Shown here one piece after another: positions 42,797 through 51,999 of a stretch of DNA of 64,000 bases. Made by a program: the position numbers and the translations under genes. The notes under the pieces were generated by a model. That model ran no database searches. It saw only the letters and a program-made list of their open reading frames with translations, and had not been told where the DNA came from. Location of the stretch: positions 62,001 through 126,000 of the forward strand of contig JANQNW010000015.1 of the NCBI GenBank assembly GCA_028279375.1, in the 5' to 3' direction. This DNA comes from Phycisphaerales bacterium (lineage in GTDB: Bacteria; Planctomycetota; Phycisphaerae; Phycisphaerales; UBA1924). The stretch's first letter is position 1. Each line of letters opens with the position of its first letter.

Positions 42797-44161
42797 ATGA
42801 CCAGAGAGCCTCTCACGCGCGCAGCGCTCATCACAGCCGCGCTCCTCACCACGGCCTGCACTTACGACAGGCCCGGCAAGGGGCCGCTCAACACCGGCGA
42901 GCTCGCCAAGCCCGCGGCCAGCGCCGTCGGCGATGACGCCGAGCTCTACCACCAGGCCGCCGCCATCCTGCGCAAGTACCCGCTCATCGATGGTCACAAC
43001 GATGTGCCCTACCAGTACAACCGGCGCCATCACAATCACATCTGTGAGATGCACTTCGGCGACGACCTCGCGCATCTCGATCCACCTATGCACACGGACA
43101 TCCCCCGCCTCTACGACGGCGGCGTCGGCGGGCAGTTCTGGTCCGTTTACATCCCCTCGACGGATGTCACCGGCGTGACGCCCGGCGACGCCAAGCGCGT
43201 CAATGAGCAAATCGACGTCGTCTATCGACTCATCGAGCAGTATCCGGATCACATGGAGCTCGCGCTGACGGCCAACGACGTCGAACGCATCTTCCGCTCC
43301 GGCAAGGTCGCGTCGCTCATCGGCATGGAAGGGGGGCATTCCATCGAGAACTCCCTCGCCGTGCTCCGCATGACGTACGAGCTCGGCTGCCGCTACATGA
43401 CGCTCACGCACATGGACAACGCGACGTGGGCCGACTCCGCGACCGACGAGCCTCAGTTTGGCGGCCTCTCTCCCTTCGGCGAGCAGGTCGTCCTCGAGAT
43501 GAACCGCCTCGGCATGATGGTGGATCTCTCGCACGTGTCCTTCGACACCATGCGGGACGCGCTGCGCATCACGCGCTCGCCCGTCATCTTCTCGCACTCA
43601 TCCGCGTACGAGGTCTGCCGCTCGCCGCGCAACGTGCCGGATGACGTCCTCGCCCAGACCGCGGCCAACGGCGGCATCGTCATGGTCACCTACGTCCCCG
43701 CGTATGTGAATGAGACGCTGCGCATTTGGTACGACGAGCGCCAGGTTGAAATCGATCGGCTTGCCGAGGTGTATCCAGACGACGAGCAGGCTCGCGAGGA
43801 CACGCTCCGCGCGTGGGGGACGCAGAACCCGAAGCCGCAGCCCATCGCCACCATCAGCCAGGTCGTCGATCACATCGATCACATCCGCGAGGTCGCGGGC
43901 ATCGATCACGTCGGCATCGGCGGCGACTACGACGGCATCCGCGAACTCCCTGAAGGCCTCGAGGACGTCAGCACGTATCCCAGCCTGCTCGTCGAACTCC
44001 TTCGGCGCGGCTACACCGAACGCGAGATCCGCAAGATCATCGGCGGCAACATCCTGCGCGTCATGCGCGTCAACGAACGCATGGCCGAGGAGCTCCGAGC
44101 CGCCGAGGAGCCGAGGAGCGTGCGCATCGAGGAGATCGATCCGCCGCTCGCGACCGAGTGA
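42797..44161 (+). CDS. M19-family membrane dipeptidase, lipoprotein
   Basis: A 454-aa lipoprotein: signal AALITAALLTTAC (lipobox TTAC, about 18-21). The mature enzyme is a renal-dipeptidase-type metallohydrolase (M19): metal-binding PLIDGHNDVPY, IGMEGGHSIENSLAVLRMTYELG (Glu ligand), MTLTHMDNATWADS, LGMMVDLSHVSFDTM, VIFSHSSAYEV and the C-terminal GIGGDYDGI. Family members hydrolyse dipeptides, including those with a C-terminal D-residue. Placement outside the cytoplasm suggests peptide or cell-wall fragment degradation. A terminator for the convergent gene follows. Confidence 0.93.
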   Translation: MTREPLTRAALITAALLTTACTYDRPGKGPLNTGELAKPAASAVGDDAELYHQAAAILRKYPLIDGHNDVPYQYNRRHHNHICEMHFGDDLAHLDPPMHTDIPRLYDGGVGGQFWSVYIPSTDVTGVTPGDAKRVNEQIDVVYRLIEQYPDHMELALTANDVERIFRSGKVASLIGMEGGHSIENSLAVLRMTYELGCRYMTLTHMDNATWADSATDEPQFGGLSPFGEQVVLEMNRLGMMVDLSHVSFDTMRDALRITRSPVIFSHSSAYEVCRSPRNVPDDVLAQTAANGGIVMVTYVPAYVNETLRIWYDERQVEIDRLAEVYPDDEQAREDTLRAWGTQNPKPQPIATISQVVDHIDHIREVAGIDHVGIGGDYDGIRELPEGLEDVSTYPSLLVELLRRGYTEREIRKIIGGNILRVMRVNERMAEELRAAEEPRSVRIEEIDPPLATE

Positions 44162-44172
44162 CGCGCAGAAAG

Positions 44173-44206
44173 AAAAACGGAGCGAGCCGTTGAAGGCCCG
44201 CTCCGT
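44173..44206 (-). terminator. Terminator of the giant coiled-coil gene
   Basis: ACGGAGCG (44177-44184) pairs with CGCTCCGT (44199-44206); inside, GCC/GGC pair beyond one A-C mismatch, loop GTTGAA. A run of A at 44173-44177 supplies the T-tract on the minus strand. The stem ends 39 bases after the coiled-coil gene stop at 44245. Confidence 0.88.
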
Positions 44207-44244
44207 CAGGATTGCACACAAAGCACAGGGATGAGTCGAGAGGA

Positions 44245-47061
44245 TTAGTCCTCGTCGATCTCGACCTCGGCGAACGTCGTCACCGGGACGCTCTCCGCGA
44301 AGAACTCGTCATTGTCGAAGTTCCAGTGCGGATTGACCGGTGAAGGCGTGTCGAAGTTCGTCGGCAGAGCCAGGCGCATGTCCCAGTTCTCCTGCGCGGC
44401 GAGCTCGAACGCGCGGACCTTGTCCTGCAGGTTCGTCATCGCAGCGACCGACATCTCGCGATACGCATTCGCAGCGGCCATCGCCTGCTCGACGCGAGCC
44501 TGGCGATTGCGCTCGTTCAGGTAACGCTGGGCGTAGGCGCGATTGCGATCAGCCTGAACCGCGGCGATGCGTGAGTCAAAGTGAGCGCGGATCGTGCCTT
44601 CGCGGGCGTCAGCCTTCGCGAGCATCGCACGGACGCCCGCCTCGGAGACCTGCGCATCCGCGAAGATCCTGGCCCGAACGGCCGTGTCCTGCGCCTCGAA
44701 GACACCGCGATCAGCGGCGGCCTTCGCGCGGATCCGCTCGACAGCGGCCTGGGCGACCAGGTGCTGCGCGTCGGTCACGTTGCGCAGGTGCTCGACATCC
44801 GCAGCCGCAATCTGACGCGTCGCGTCGTTGGCGGCGTGCATGTGCTCGATGTCGATGTCCGTCTTCGCCGCGAACGTGTCAGCGACAGTCGTCGCCTCCT
44901 CGTAGTTGGCGCGGGAGATCGCGATGAAGCTCTCGCCGGCCTGATCCAGGCGGGCCAGCTCGGCCTGCAGGATCATCTCGGTCGACTTGATCTCCTGACG
45001 AAGCTGCGCGATGACGGCCTTCTGGCTCGTCTCGAGAGCGTTCGCCTGCGCGAAGTACTCGCGAGCCTTCGCGTCGCCGCGACGACGCGTGGCTTCACGC
45101 GTGGCTTCCATGCTGCGGATCTCAGCCTCACCGCTCGCCGCGACAGCCTCGGCCTGCGCGAGAAGGCTGGTCACCTCCGCGACGGACTTCGTCTTGATCG
45201 ACTCAGCCGCGGCGCGAACGTTGATGATCTCAGCGAACGTCTCCTTGCGCTTCGCGTCGGCCTCGACCTTCGCGCGATCACGCGTCGCCTCACCGACACG
45301 CAGGTGCGTCTCGGCCTTGGCGAGGATGTTGTTCGCCTTGGCGAGCGAGGACTGCTCATACGCCGCGGCGTTGGCGAGCATTTCCTCGTAACCGGCCTGC
45401 TGCGAACGCCACCAGGCGTCGATCTGGCTCATGCGCTCGTCAAACGTCGCAAGCACGCTGCGCTCATGCGCATCGGACTCGGCGCGAAGCTTGGCGGACA
45501 TCGCCAGATTGGTCTTGAAGCGACCGACATGCGCCGGCTCAACAAGCATCGGCTCGGCGTTGACCTCGGCGATCGCCGGAACCGGCTCGTCGCTCGTGAT
45601 CTCCTCACCGTTGAACTGCGTCTTCTCGACCGGGAAGGCGACGTTGCCAGCAGCGAGCTGCTGCGCGATCGTCTCCATCACCTCGGCCATGATGCGGCTC
45701 GCCTCGGCTTCCGCCTGGCTCTTGAGCTGCTGGAACTGCGCATCGGAGAGAACGACCTGGTGGACGCTCTCCTCGCGGATGCTGCGCGCCAGGGCCTCAG
45801 CCTCGGCGATGATGAACTCGGCGCGAGCCTGCTCTTCAACGCGATCAGCCTTGGCGCGACGCACGAAGACCTCGGCCTCGCCGTCGGCGCGGAACTTCTC
45901 GATGCCGCTGCGCTGGGCCTGGAACTCGGCCTCGGCCGTCATCAGCACGCGCTCAGCCTCGCCGCGACGACGCTCGAGCTCGCCCTCGGACGCGCTCAGA
46001 ATCGACTCGGCCTGCTGACGCATCTCCTCGACCTCGGCCTCGACCATGTTGAAGTCGAGATCCGAGTCCTTCACGGCGAGCTGATACATCTGCTCGGCGT
46101 CGGCTTCCTCAAGAGCGGCGGCGCGAGCCAGCAGCTCCTGCACCGTGGCGGCGCTCTCCTCCTCGAGGGAGGTGGCGTTGCCGCGAAGCTTGGTCGTCTC
46201 AGCCTTCACGTTGTTCTGCATCGCCGCGATCTTCGAGTTCACGTGCTGAACCTGAGCGTTCGTCTGCTGCTCGAAGCTCTCGCCCGTGGTGCGAAGATGC
46301 GCCACCTGGCTGCGCATACGCGACTCGGTCATGTCCGCGATCTTGACCATCTCCGAGATCTCGGCGCGGCCCTTGTCGGCCATCGCGGAGCGCTCGGCGA
46401 TCATCTTCTGATGCGAAGCCTGTGTTTGAATGAACTCGGACTCAGCGAGCGAACGCATGCGCTCGAACTCAGCCCGGCGCTCCTTCAGCTCGGCGAGGAC
46501 CATTGACTCGGCGAGGCGAGCGTTGTTCTCGTTGGCGGACTCCTGAGCGTTCGCCTTCATGCCGAGCTGATCGATCTTCGCGTAGTAGATCTCCTCGACC
46601 TTGTCGGCCTCGGCAAGCGCGGCGTTCTCGTCGCCGAACGCCGTGCGGAGCTTCGCGTCGGCCCAGGCAAGGCGCTCAGCCTGGTCGGCCTCGTGCTTGA
46701 CCTGCTCGGCCTGCGCCTGGGCGCGCATCGCAACGAGCTTGGCGTTGTCGCGACGAGCTTCGCTCAGCCAGACCTCGGGGAGAAACGCGTCGCGAGCGTT
46801 CTGCTCGTACCACGCGTTGTCATACTCGCCGGACACATCCGACGGATCCAGCGACACCGTCGCCAGGTTCGCCTTCTGGTCAAGCGTGTGGGTGCTGTGT
46901 GACTTGTAAGGCGACCACTTGCCGTTCGACGCGCGTCCATCGTTCCACGTCGAAGAGCAACCGGTCAGGCTCGCGGCCGCCAGACCGGCGACGCAAGCGG
47001 TGATGAAGATGGGCTTCCGAATCACGTCAGCCCCCTGCGTTCCCTTGTTTCTTGTGCTCAT
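44245..47061 (-). CDS. 938-aa coiled-coil lipoprotein of unknown function
   Basis: ATG 47061 has GGAGGAG at 9 bases. A lipoprotein signal FITACVAGLAAASLTGC places the lipidated Cys near 35. A short linker (WNDGRASNGKWSPYKSH) is followed by two long Ala/Glu/Gln/Arg-rich helical blocks, about 90-465 and 520-890, with very few Gly or Pro. They are joined by a Pro-containing hinge (FPVEKTQFNGEEITSDEPVP). The heptad-like Ala spacing (AEAEARILEQA-type, e.g. AEALARSIREESVHQ) predicts extended coiled coils of up to several hundred residues each. The C-terminus (NWDMRLALPTNFDTPSPVNP, ending EVEIDED) is probably globular or unfolded. No family known to me; it may span or brace the envelope. Confidence 0.8.
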   Translation of the reverse strand: MSTRNKGTQGADVIRKPIFITACVAGLAAASLTGCSSTWNDGRASNGKWSPYKSHSTHTLDQKANLATVSLDPSDVSGEYDNAWYEQNARDAFLPEVWLSEARRDNAKLVAMRAQAQAEQVKHEADQAERLAWADAKLRTAFGDENAALAEADKVEEIYYAKIDQLGMKANAQESANENNARLAESMVLAELKERRAEFERMRSLAESEFIQTQASHQKMIAERSAMADKGRAEISEMVKIADMTESRMRSQVAHLRTTGESFEQQTNAQVQHVNSKIAAMQNNVKAETTKLRGNATSLEEESAATVQELLARAAALEEADAEQMYQLAVKDSDLDFNMVEAEVEEMRQQAESILSASEGELERRRGEAERVLMTAEAEFQAQRSGIEKFRADGEAEVFVRRAKADRVEEQARAEFIIAEAEALARSIREESVHQVVLSDAQFQQLKSQAEAEASRIMAEVMETIAQQLAAGNVAFPVEKTQFNGEEITSDEPVPAIAEVNAEPMLVEPAHVGRFKTNLAMSAKLRAESDAHERSVLATFDERMSQIDAWWRSQQAGYEEMLANAAAYEQSSLAKANNILAKAETHLRVGEATRDRAKVEADAKRKETFAEIINVRAAAESIKTKSVAEVTSLLAQAEAVAASGEAEIRSMEATREATRRRGDAKAREYFAQANALETSQKAVIAQLRQEIKSTEMILQAELARLDQAGESFIAISRANYEEATTVADTFAAKTDIDIEHMHAANDATRQIAAADVEHLRNVTDAQHLVAQAAVERIRAKAAADRGVFEAQDTAVRARIFADAQVSEAGVRAMLAKADAREGTIRAHFDSRIAAVQADRNRAYAQRYLNERNRQARVEQAMAAANAYREMSVAAMTNLQDKVRAFELAAQENWDMRLALPTNFDTPSPVNPHWNFDNDEFFAESVPVTTFAEVEIDED

Positions 47062-47447
47062 CCTGCTTCGCTCCTCCATCCGCAACAGACGGCCGGATTC
47101 CATTCGTGACGCCGTCGACAACGGCTGACTCCAATCACACCGGATGCACGACGTATCCGGCGAAGCAATGCATCGACATCCACTCCAAACCCCTGAAGGT
47201 TTGCCCCCGTTTCCGGCGCCGAGAACCCGCTTCTGACACACGTCCAACGCGCGTTCTCTCAGCGCAGCCCAGCCAGACCGCACAGACCGAAACGGCCTTC
47301 ACACACCTCGCACACTGCGCATGCCGCCGGTCCGCCTCGCCGCCCCGCCGCTATACTCGCCCCCGGCAGGCGCCCGCTTCGTCCAGTTCGTTATCACCGC
47401 ACTCGCGCGCCGTGGCGGATCGCCAAAGCCAATCAGGAGCAGCGCAC
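47062..47447. other. 386-base divergent gap before tpiA
   Basis: Should hold the promoters of the coiled-coil gene (minus strand) and tpiA (plus strand). TATACT at 47352-47357 is a good -10 for tpiA with a leader of about 84 bases, but no -35 is evident. No gene supported. Confidence 0.45.
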
Positions 47448-48245
47448 ATGACGCAGCGCAGACCGTGTGTCGGCGGCAACTGGAAGATGAACACGGATCG
47501 GGAGAGCGCCGTGGCGCTCGCGCGCGCCGTCGCGAACGCAGCGCAGGAGCACAAGCTCGAGCAGCACGCCGATGTCTTCATCTGCCCGCCCTTCGTCTAC
47601 CTCGACGCCGTCAGGCTCGAGCTCGAAGCGGACGCGCCCGAAGGGCCGACGCTCGGCGCCCAGGATGTCTCCGAGCAGCCCAATGGCGCATTCACCGGAG
47701 AGATCTCCAGCGCCATGCTGCAGGACCTCGACGTCGAGATGGTCCTCACCGGCCACTCCGAAAGAAGGCACGTGATCGGTGAGACTGACGACGTGGTCAA
47801 CGCCAAGACACGCTCCGCGCTCGACGCCGGACTCATGTGCTGCCTCTGCGTCGGCGAGACGCTCCAGCAGCGCGAGGCCGGCGACACCGATCGCGTCAAC
47901 GAGACTCAGGTCCGGGCCGGACTCGCCGGCGTCGGCGCCCATCACCTCGACTCCCTCGTCATCGCCTACGAGCCCGTCTGGGCCATCGGCACCGGCCGCA
48001 CCGCCACCCCCGACGACGCCCAGGCCGCCCACGCCCACATCAGGGCCCTCCTGGCCGACCTATACTCGCCCGATCTCGCATCCGGGCTCCGAATCCTTTA
48101 CGGTGGGTCGGTCAAGCCCGGCAACGCTGCGGAGTTGTTCGCGCAGCCGGACATCGACGGCGGACTCATCGGTGGGGCGTCGCTCGACGCCGAGGGTTTC
48201 ATCGCCATCTGTCAGGCCGCGGCCCAGACCTGTCATCACGCCTAG
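47448..48245 (+). CDS. tpiA: Triosephosphate isomerase
   Basis: A 265-aa TIM barrel with intact catalytic set: Lys in GGNWKMN, His in VLTGHSERRH, Glu in AYEPVWAIGTGRTATP (flexible loop 6 included), and phosphate-binding ILYGGSVKPGNA and GGLIGGASLDAEGF. It interconverts dihydroxyacetone phosphate and glyceraldehyde 3-phosphate. ATG 47448 has AGGAG at 9 bases. secG follows 15 bases later, a gene order (tpiA-secG) common across bacteria. Confidence 0.97.
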   Translation: MTQRRPCVGGNWKMNTDRESAVALARAVANAAQEHKLEQHADVFICPPFVYLDAVRLELEADAPEGPTLGAQDVSEQPNGAFTGEISSAMLQDLDVEMVLTGHSERRHVIGETDDVVNAKTRSALDAGLMCCLCVGETLQQREAGDTDRVNETQVRAGLAGVGAHHLDSLVIAYEPVWAIGTGRTATPDDAQAAHAHIRALLADLYSPDLASGLRILYGGSVKPGNAAELFAQPDIDGGLIGGASLDAEGFIAICQAAAQTCHHA

Positions 48246-48260
48246 AGGTTCCTTTTCGAC

Positions 48261-48716
48261 ATGCTTACGCTTGCTCTCTCTCCCTGGGTCCCCGCACTCC
48301 TCATCGTGCTCTTCCTCGGGATCTGCGTCCTCCTCATCCTGACCGTCCTTATTCAGAGGCCGCAGGGTGGTGGACTCTCCGGCGCCTTCGGCTCCGGCGC
48401 CGGCTCCGGTCAGACCGCCTTCGGCGCCAAGACCGGCGACGCCCTCACCATCGCCACCATCTCGATATTCCTCCTCTATCTCCTCGTCGCCATCGGGCTC
48501 AACTACGCCATCAAGCCCGGAAGCGATGTCGAGGCGGAGACCGTGCCTGTCGCCGTCACTGAAGACGGCCTCGCCATCCCGGCTGAGGACGTCGTCACGG
48601 ACGAGGACGCCGTTGAGACCGCGGATGCCGAATCCGGCGCCGCAGACGACCTCGAGACAAGCCAGACCACGGACGCGACCGATTCCGGCGCCGACGACGA
48701 GTCAGGCGGCCAGTAA
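48261..48716 (+). CDS. secG: Preprotein translocase subunit SecG with acidic tail
   Basis: A 151-aa SecG. TM1 PALLIVLFLGICVLLILTVLI and TM2 ISIFLLYLLVAIGLNYAI flank the signature QRPQGGGLSGAFG. A C-terminal extension of about 65 residues rich in Asp, Glu, Ala and Thr follows (e.g. DDLETSQTTDATDSGADDES), making it longer than the usual 75-115 aa. The tail would face the cytoplasm or periplasm depending on topology. SecG assists SecYE in export of the many secreted proteins encoded here. Confidence 0.93.
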   Translation: MLTLALSPWVPALLIVLFLGICVLLILTVLIQRPQGGGLSGAFGSGAGSGQTAFGAKTGDALTIATISIFLLYLLVAIGLNYAIKPGSDVEAETVPVAVTEDGLAIPAEDVVTDEDAVETADAESGAADDLETSQTTDATDSGADDESGGQ

Positions 48717-48784
48717 GCCGATACTCACGAGCGCAGCGCGCGATCGCGCGCGCAGAGATCACCTCTCCCCAGGAGCGCGCCGAC

Positions 48785-49675
48785 TTGATCCGCAGCATGA
48801 CCGGCTTCGGTGAAGCCTCCGTCGAACACGAAGGCGCTCACTACTTCCTCGAGCTTCGAAGCCTCAACAACAAGTACTTCAAGGCCGTCATCAGGCTCCC
48901 CGAGCAACTCCAGGGACTCGAAGCCGAACTCGAGGCGCGCCTCCGCCGCAAGCTCACGCGCGGCGCCGTCACGCTCATCGCCAAGGCCTCCGATTACTCC
49001 GAGGCCACCGCCTTTGACGTCAACCACCATGCGCTTGATCGATACGTCCAGCAGCTCCACAACTCAAAGAGTGTGAACAACGGCGACATCTCGATGGATG
49101 TCTCCAGCCTTCTCAATCTCCCCGGCGTGCTGCAACCGCCCGCCAATGAGGAGGAAGTCCTCGCCCGCGCCCGCGAAGCCTTCTCCGGCCTCCTCGACAA
49201 GGCCTGCGAGAAGCTCGTCGAGATGCGCGAACGCGAAGGCAAGGCGACGCTCGAAGAACTCCTCAGCCAGCACGAGGTCATCTCGAAGCGCCTCGCCGTC
49301 GTCGCCGAACGTGCGCCGACCGTCGTGGACGAGTATCAGGAGCGCCTCCGGACCCGAATTGAGAAGATGCTCGCCGATGCGGGCGTCCCGACCGATCCGG
49401 GCGACCTCGTGCGTGAAGTCGCGGTCTATGCTGAGAAGAGCGACATCGCCGAAGAAGTCGCTCGCCTGTCCGCCCATCTCGATCAGTTCAAGGACCTCAT
49501 CACCGCCAAGGACAGCCGACCCATCGGCAGAACGCTCGACTTCCTCGCCCAGGAGATGCTCCGCGAAGCAAACACCATCGCGAGCAAATCCAACGACGCC
49601 GAGATCGCGCGCGAGACCGTCGAAATCAAGGGCGCCATCGATCGAATCAAGGAACAGGTCCAGAACGTCGAATAA
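48785..49675 (+). CDS. yicC: YicC-family endoribonuclease
   Basis: A 296-aa YicC protein: TTG start 48785 gives MIRSMTGFG, the usual family N-terminus, and AGGAG lies 9 bases before it (an ATG 12 bases later lacks a site). The N-terminal YicC domain has ELRSLNNKYF and the C-terminal DUF1732 domain GRTLDFLAQEMLREANTIASKSND. The family cleaves RNA and affects small-RNA turnover and stress survival. Sits in a plus-strand run after secG; the next gene starts 24 bases on. Confidence 0.93.
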   Translation: MIRSMTGFGEASVEHEGAHYFLELRSLNNKYFKAVIRLPEQLQGLEAELEARLRRKLTRGAVTLIAKASDYSEATAFDVNHHALDRYVQQLHNSKSVNNGDISMDVSSLLNLPGVLQPPANEEEVLARAREAFSGLLDKACEKLVEMREREGKATLEELLSQHEVISKRLAVVAERAPTVVDEYQERLRTRIEKMLADAGVPTDPGDLVREVAVYAEKSDIAEEVARLSAHLDQFKDLITAKDSRPIGRTLDFLAQEMLREANTIASKSNDAEIARETVEIKGAIDRIKEQVQNVE

Positions 49676-49699
49676 CCCGCCGAGGAGGCGTCGACACCT

Positions 49700-50818
49700 G
49701 TGCCCACCAGCGAGCCGAGTCGCAAATCTGATGAACCGGCCGCGAACCGCAAGGACGCCGGACGCGACACACCCGCGCCCGCAGACCATGCAAGCGGAAC
49801 GAGGCAGCAGTTCGACTCATTCGAACTCGCCGCCGTCCTCTCGCATTACAACACCGGCGAGATCGAATCGATCCAGCCATTCCCGCGCGGCTCATCCGCC
49901 TCGCCCAAGGCCATCATCAAGTGCGCGCGGGGCGTCTTCCTGCTGAAGCGCCGAGCGCGCGGACGCGCCGATCTCAACCGCGTCGCCTTCGCCCACGCCG
50001 TGCAGTTGCATCTCGTGCGGAGGAGCTTCCCCGCGCCGCGCATCGTCGCCACGCGCCGCGATCGCGCCTCATTCCTCGAACTGCGCGGCCACGTCTACGA
50101 ACTCTTCGAATATCTCCACGGCAAGTCCTTCGACCACTCACCGCAGTCCGCGCGCATCGCCGGCTACGAGCTCGCGCTCCTTCACAAGCTCCTTGCTGAA
50201 CTCGACACCGAAAACGCGCCCGCCTGGCGCGACTATCACAACGCCGAACCCATCAACGATCGGTTCGCCGAGATCACCGCGCGACTCGCCGATCAGCCCG
50301 AAGCCATGCGCGCCGCAAGCGCGCTCACCGAGGCGTACTGGGACGCCGCCGCTCGCGCGCAGCAGCAGGGCGCCCACGACTGGCCGAGGCACATCGTCCA
50401 CGGCGACTGGCATCCCGGAAACATGGTCTTCCGCCAGACCGAGGTCGTCGGCGTCCTCGACTTCGACGCCGCGCATCTCGCGCCGCGCGCCATCGACATC
50501 GCCAATGGCGCCCTCCAATTCAGCGTCACCAGGGCGGGCGAAGACCCCAACCGATGGCCCGATGATCTCGATATGGAACGCTACCTCGCGTTCTGTCAGG
50601 GGTATGATCAAACGCCCGGCTGCCTCATCAGCCAGGCGGAGCTGCGGGCCCTTCCGTGGCTCATGATCGAAGCGCTCATCGCCGAGGCGGCCGTCCCGAT
50701 CGCCGCCACCGGCAGATTCGCGCAGCTCGACGGAGGACACTTCCTCAGCATGGTCGATCGGAAGGTCCGATGGATTCAGGAGAACGCCCCCGCGCTCATC
50801 GACGCGCTGCCGCACTGA
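49700..50818 (+). CDS. APH/HSK-family phosphotransferase-like kinase
   Basis: A 372-aa protein with an aminoglycoside-phosphotransferase fold: nucleotide-binding lobe (FPRGSSASPKAIIKCARGVFLLKRR), hinge ELFEYLHGKSF, catalytic loop IVHGDWHPGNMVF, metal-binding VVGVLDFDAAHLAPRAIDIA. The catalytic Asp (HGDWHPGN) and DFD are intact. Homologues include homoserine kinase II and CotS-like kinases; the substrate cannot be assigned. GTG 49700 is preceded by GAGGAGG at about 11 bases. A 40-residue charged N-terminal extension precedes the domain. Confidence 0.85.
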   Translation: MPTSEPSRKSDEPAANRKDAGRDTPAPADHASGTRQQFDSFELAAVLSHYNTGEIESIQPFPRGSSASPKAIIKCARGVFLLKRRARGRADLNRVAFAHAVQLHLVRRSFPAPRIVATRRDRASFLELRGHVYELFEYLHGKSFDHSPQSARIAGYELALLHKLLAELDTENAPAWRDYHNAEPINDRFAEITARLADQPEAMRAASALTEAYWDAAARAQQQGAHDWPRHIVHGDWHPGNMVFRQTEVVGVLDFDAAHLAPRAIDIANGALQFSVTRAGEDPNRWPDDLDMERYLAFCQGYDQTPGCLISQAELRALPWLMIEALIAEAAVPIAATGRFAQLDGGHFLSMVDRKVRWIQENAPALIDALPH

Positions 50819-50848
50819 TCATCCGGACCGAATCCTGAGTACGCATCC

Positions 50849-51949
50849 ATGAATACGAATCGCCCGGCGCCACGCCTTCGACATCTCGCCTCCGCCGCTC
50901 TCGCGCTTGCCCTCGCCGCCGGCGCGCTTGCGCAGCGCAATATCTCGGTGAGCGCCAGCTCCGTGGAACGACTCATCGAGCAGCTTGGAGACGCCAGCTT
51001 CGCAGAACGCGAAGACGCGATGCGCAAGCTCATGACCTCAGACCTCCCGATCGAGCGCATCCTCGAAGCCGCTCAGCCGGTCATGCGACTGAGCCCCGAG
51101 CAGTACATCCGTCTGGAGCGCGTGCTCGAAACACGGTTCCGGGAATCACCGCGCGGCGCCATCGGCGTTCGCTTCGACGGCAAGCCCAACGAACTCGGCG
51201 TTCGCCTCCAGGAAATCGTCCCGGGATTTCCCGCCGCCGATCAACTCCAAGGGGGCGACATCCTCACCATCGTCGACAACGTCGATCTCCGGCGCGCCGA
51301 CTCGCCGACCGTCTACCAGCTTCCGCACATCATTCTCTCCCACGATCCTGGCGAGATGCTCTCCGTATCGCTCCTGCGCGACAACCAGCAACTCAACCTG
51401 CGCATCCCCCTTGGTGACTACGGCGAGTTCAGCCGCACCGACAACGCCGCCGCCTCACCCGAGGTCATCTCCGGCGCATGGGAACTTCGACGCAAACGCA
51501 TGGGATTCGATCACTCCATCATCCAGCCAATCCGTGTCGCCGCGCGCAACACCTCCTGGCTCTCCGCCGCCACCGGTCGGCCCGACGAAAGCAAGGTCGG
51601 CTTCGTCGCCGGCGCCTCGTCGCGCGCCGTCGCCGAACGCGCATTCCAGGTCTTCGCGCCCGAGGAGAACTGGGCGCGACGCGAGATCGACGCTCCCAAG
51701 GCCCCGCCGCTGCCCAAGCTCGCCGCCAGCGAGATCGATCGACGCCTCGAGATCGTCCAGCTTCAGCGCGAGCTCTCCAGCGAGATCACGCAGCAGCGCG
51801 CCCTCGCCGACGTGCTCAACGACAAGAACGCCACGCCCGAGCGCCGGCTCGAGGCGCGTCGCAGGCTCGAAGAGAGTCGCGATCGAATGGCCATCATCAG
51901 ACTTCGCATCGACGCGCTCCAGAAGGCCGAAGAAGCGCGAAGCAAGTAG
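50849..51949 (+). CDS. Exported PDZ-domain protein
   Basis: A 366-aa protein with signal peptide HLASAALALALAAGALA (cleavage at AQ). Residues about 30-95 resemble a small helical repeat unit (LIEQLGDASFAEREDAMRKL), seen in planctomycete exported proteins. A PDZ-like domain (about 100-185) contains GAIGVRFDGKPNELGVRLQEIVPGFPAADQLQGGDILTIVDNV in pieces. A coiled-coil tail (about 305-366, EIVQLQRELSSEITQQR, KNATPERRLEARRRLEESRDR) ends the protein. No protease residues. Likely a periplasmic scaffold. Confidence 0.8.
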   Translation: MNTNRPAPRLRHLASAALALALAAGALAQRNISVSASSVERLIEQLGDASFAEREDAMRKLMTSDLPIERILEAAQPVMRLSPEQYIRLERVLETRFRESPRGAIGVRFDGKPNELGVRLQEIVPGFPAADQLQGGDILTIVDNVDLRRADSPTVYQLPHIILSHDPGEMLSVSLLRDNQQLNLRIPLGDYGEFSRTDNAAASPEVISGAWELRRKRMGFDHSIIQPIRVAARNTSWLSAATGRPDESKVGFVAGASSRAVAERAFQVFAPEENWARREIDAPKAPPLPKLAASEIDRRLEIVQLQRELSSEITQQRALADVLNDKNATPERRLEARRRLEESRDRMAIIRLRIDALQKAEEARSK

Positions 51950-51987
51950 CGACCCGGAGCGCCGTCGGCGCGTCAGGACGCCTCGTG

Positions 51988-51993
51988 TAGCAT
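51988..51993 (+). promoter_or_regulatory. TAGCAT -10 element, leaderless arrangement for the MscS gene
   Basis: TAGCAT is followed by six bases and the ATG at 52000; no ribosome-binding sequence precedes the ATG. Confidence 0.4.
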
Positions 51994-51999
51994 GGCGTC

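Noticed and set aside
44350..46900. Long plus-strand frame antisense to the coiled-coil gene
   Set aside because: It is a GC-rich shadow of the Ala/Glu-rich minus-strand gene; Leu/Arg/Asp-rich, no start context or family resemblance.
48058..48064. TATACT inside tpiA as an internal promoter for secG
   Set aside because: Lies in coding sequence with no -35 and about 200 bases from secG, which already follows tpiA by 15 bases.
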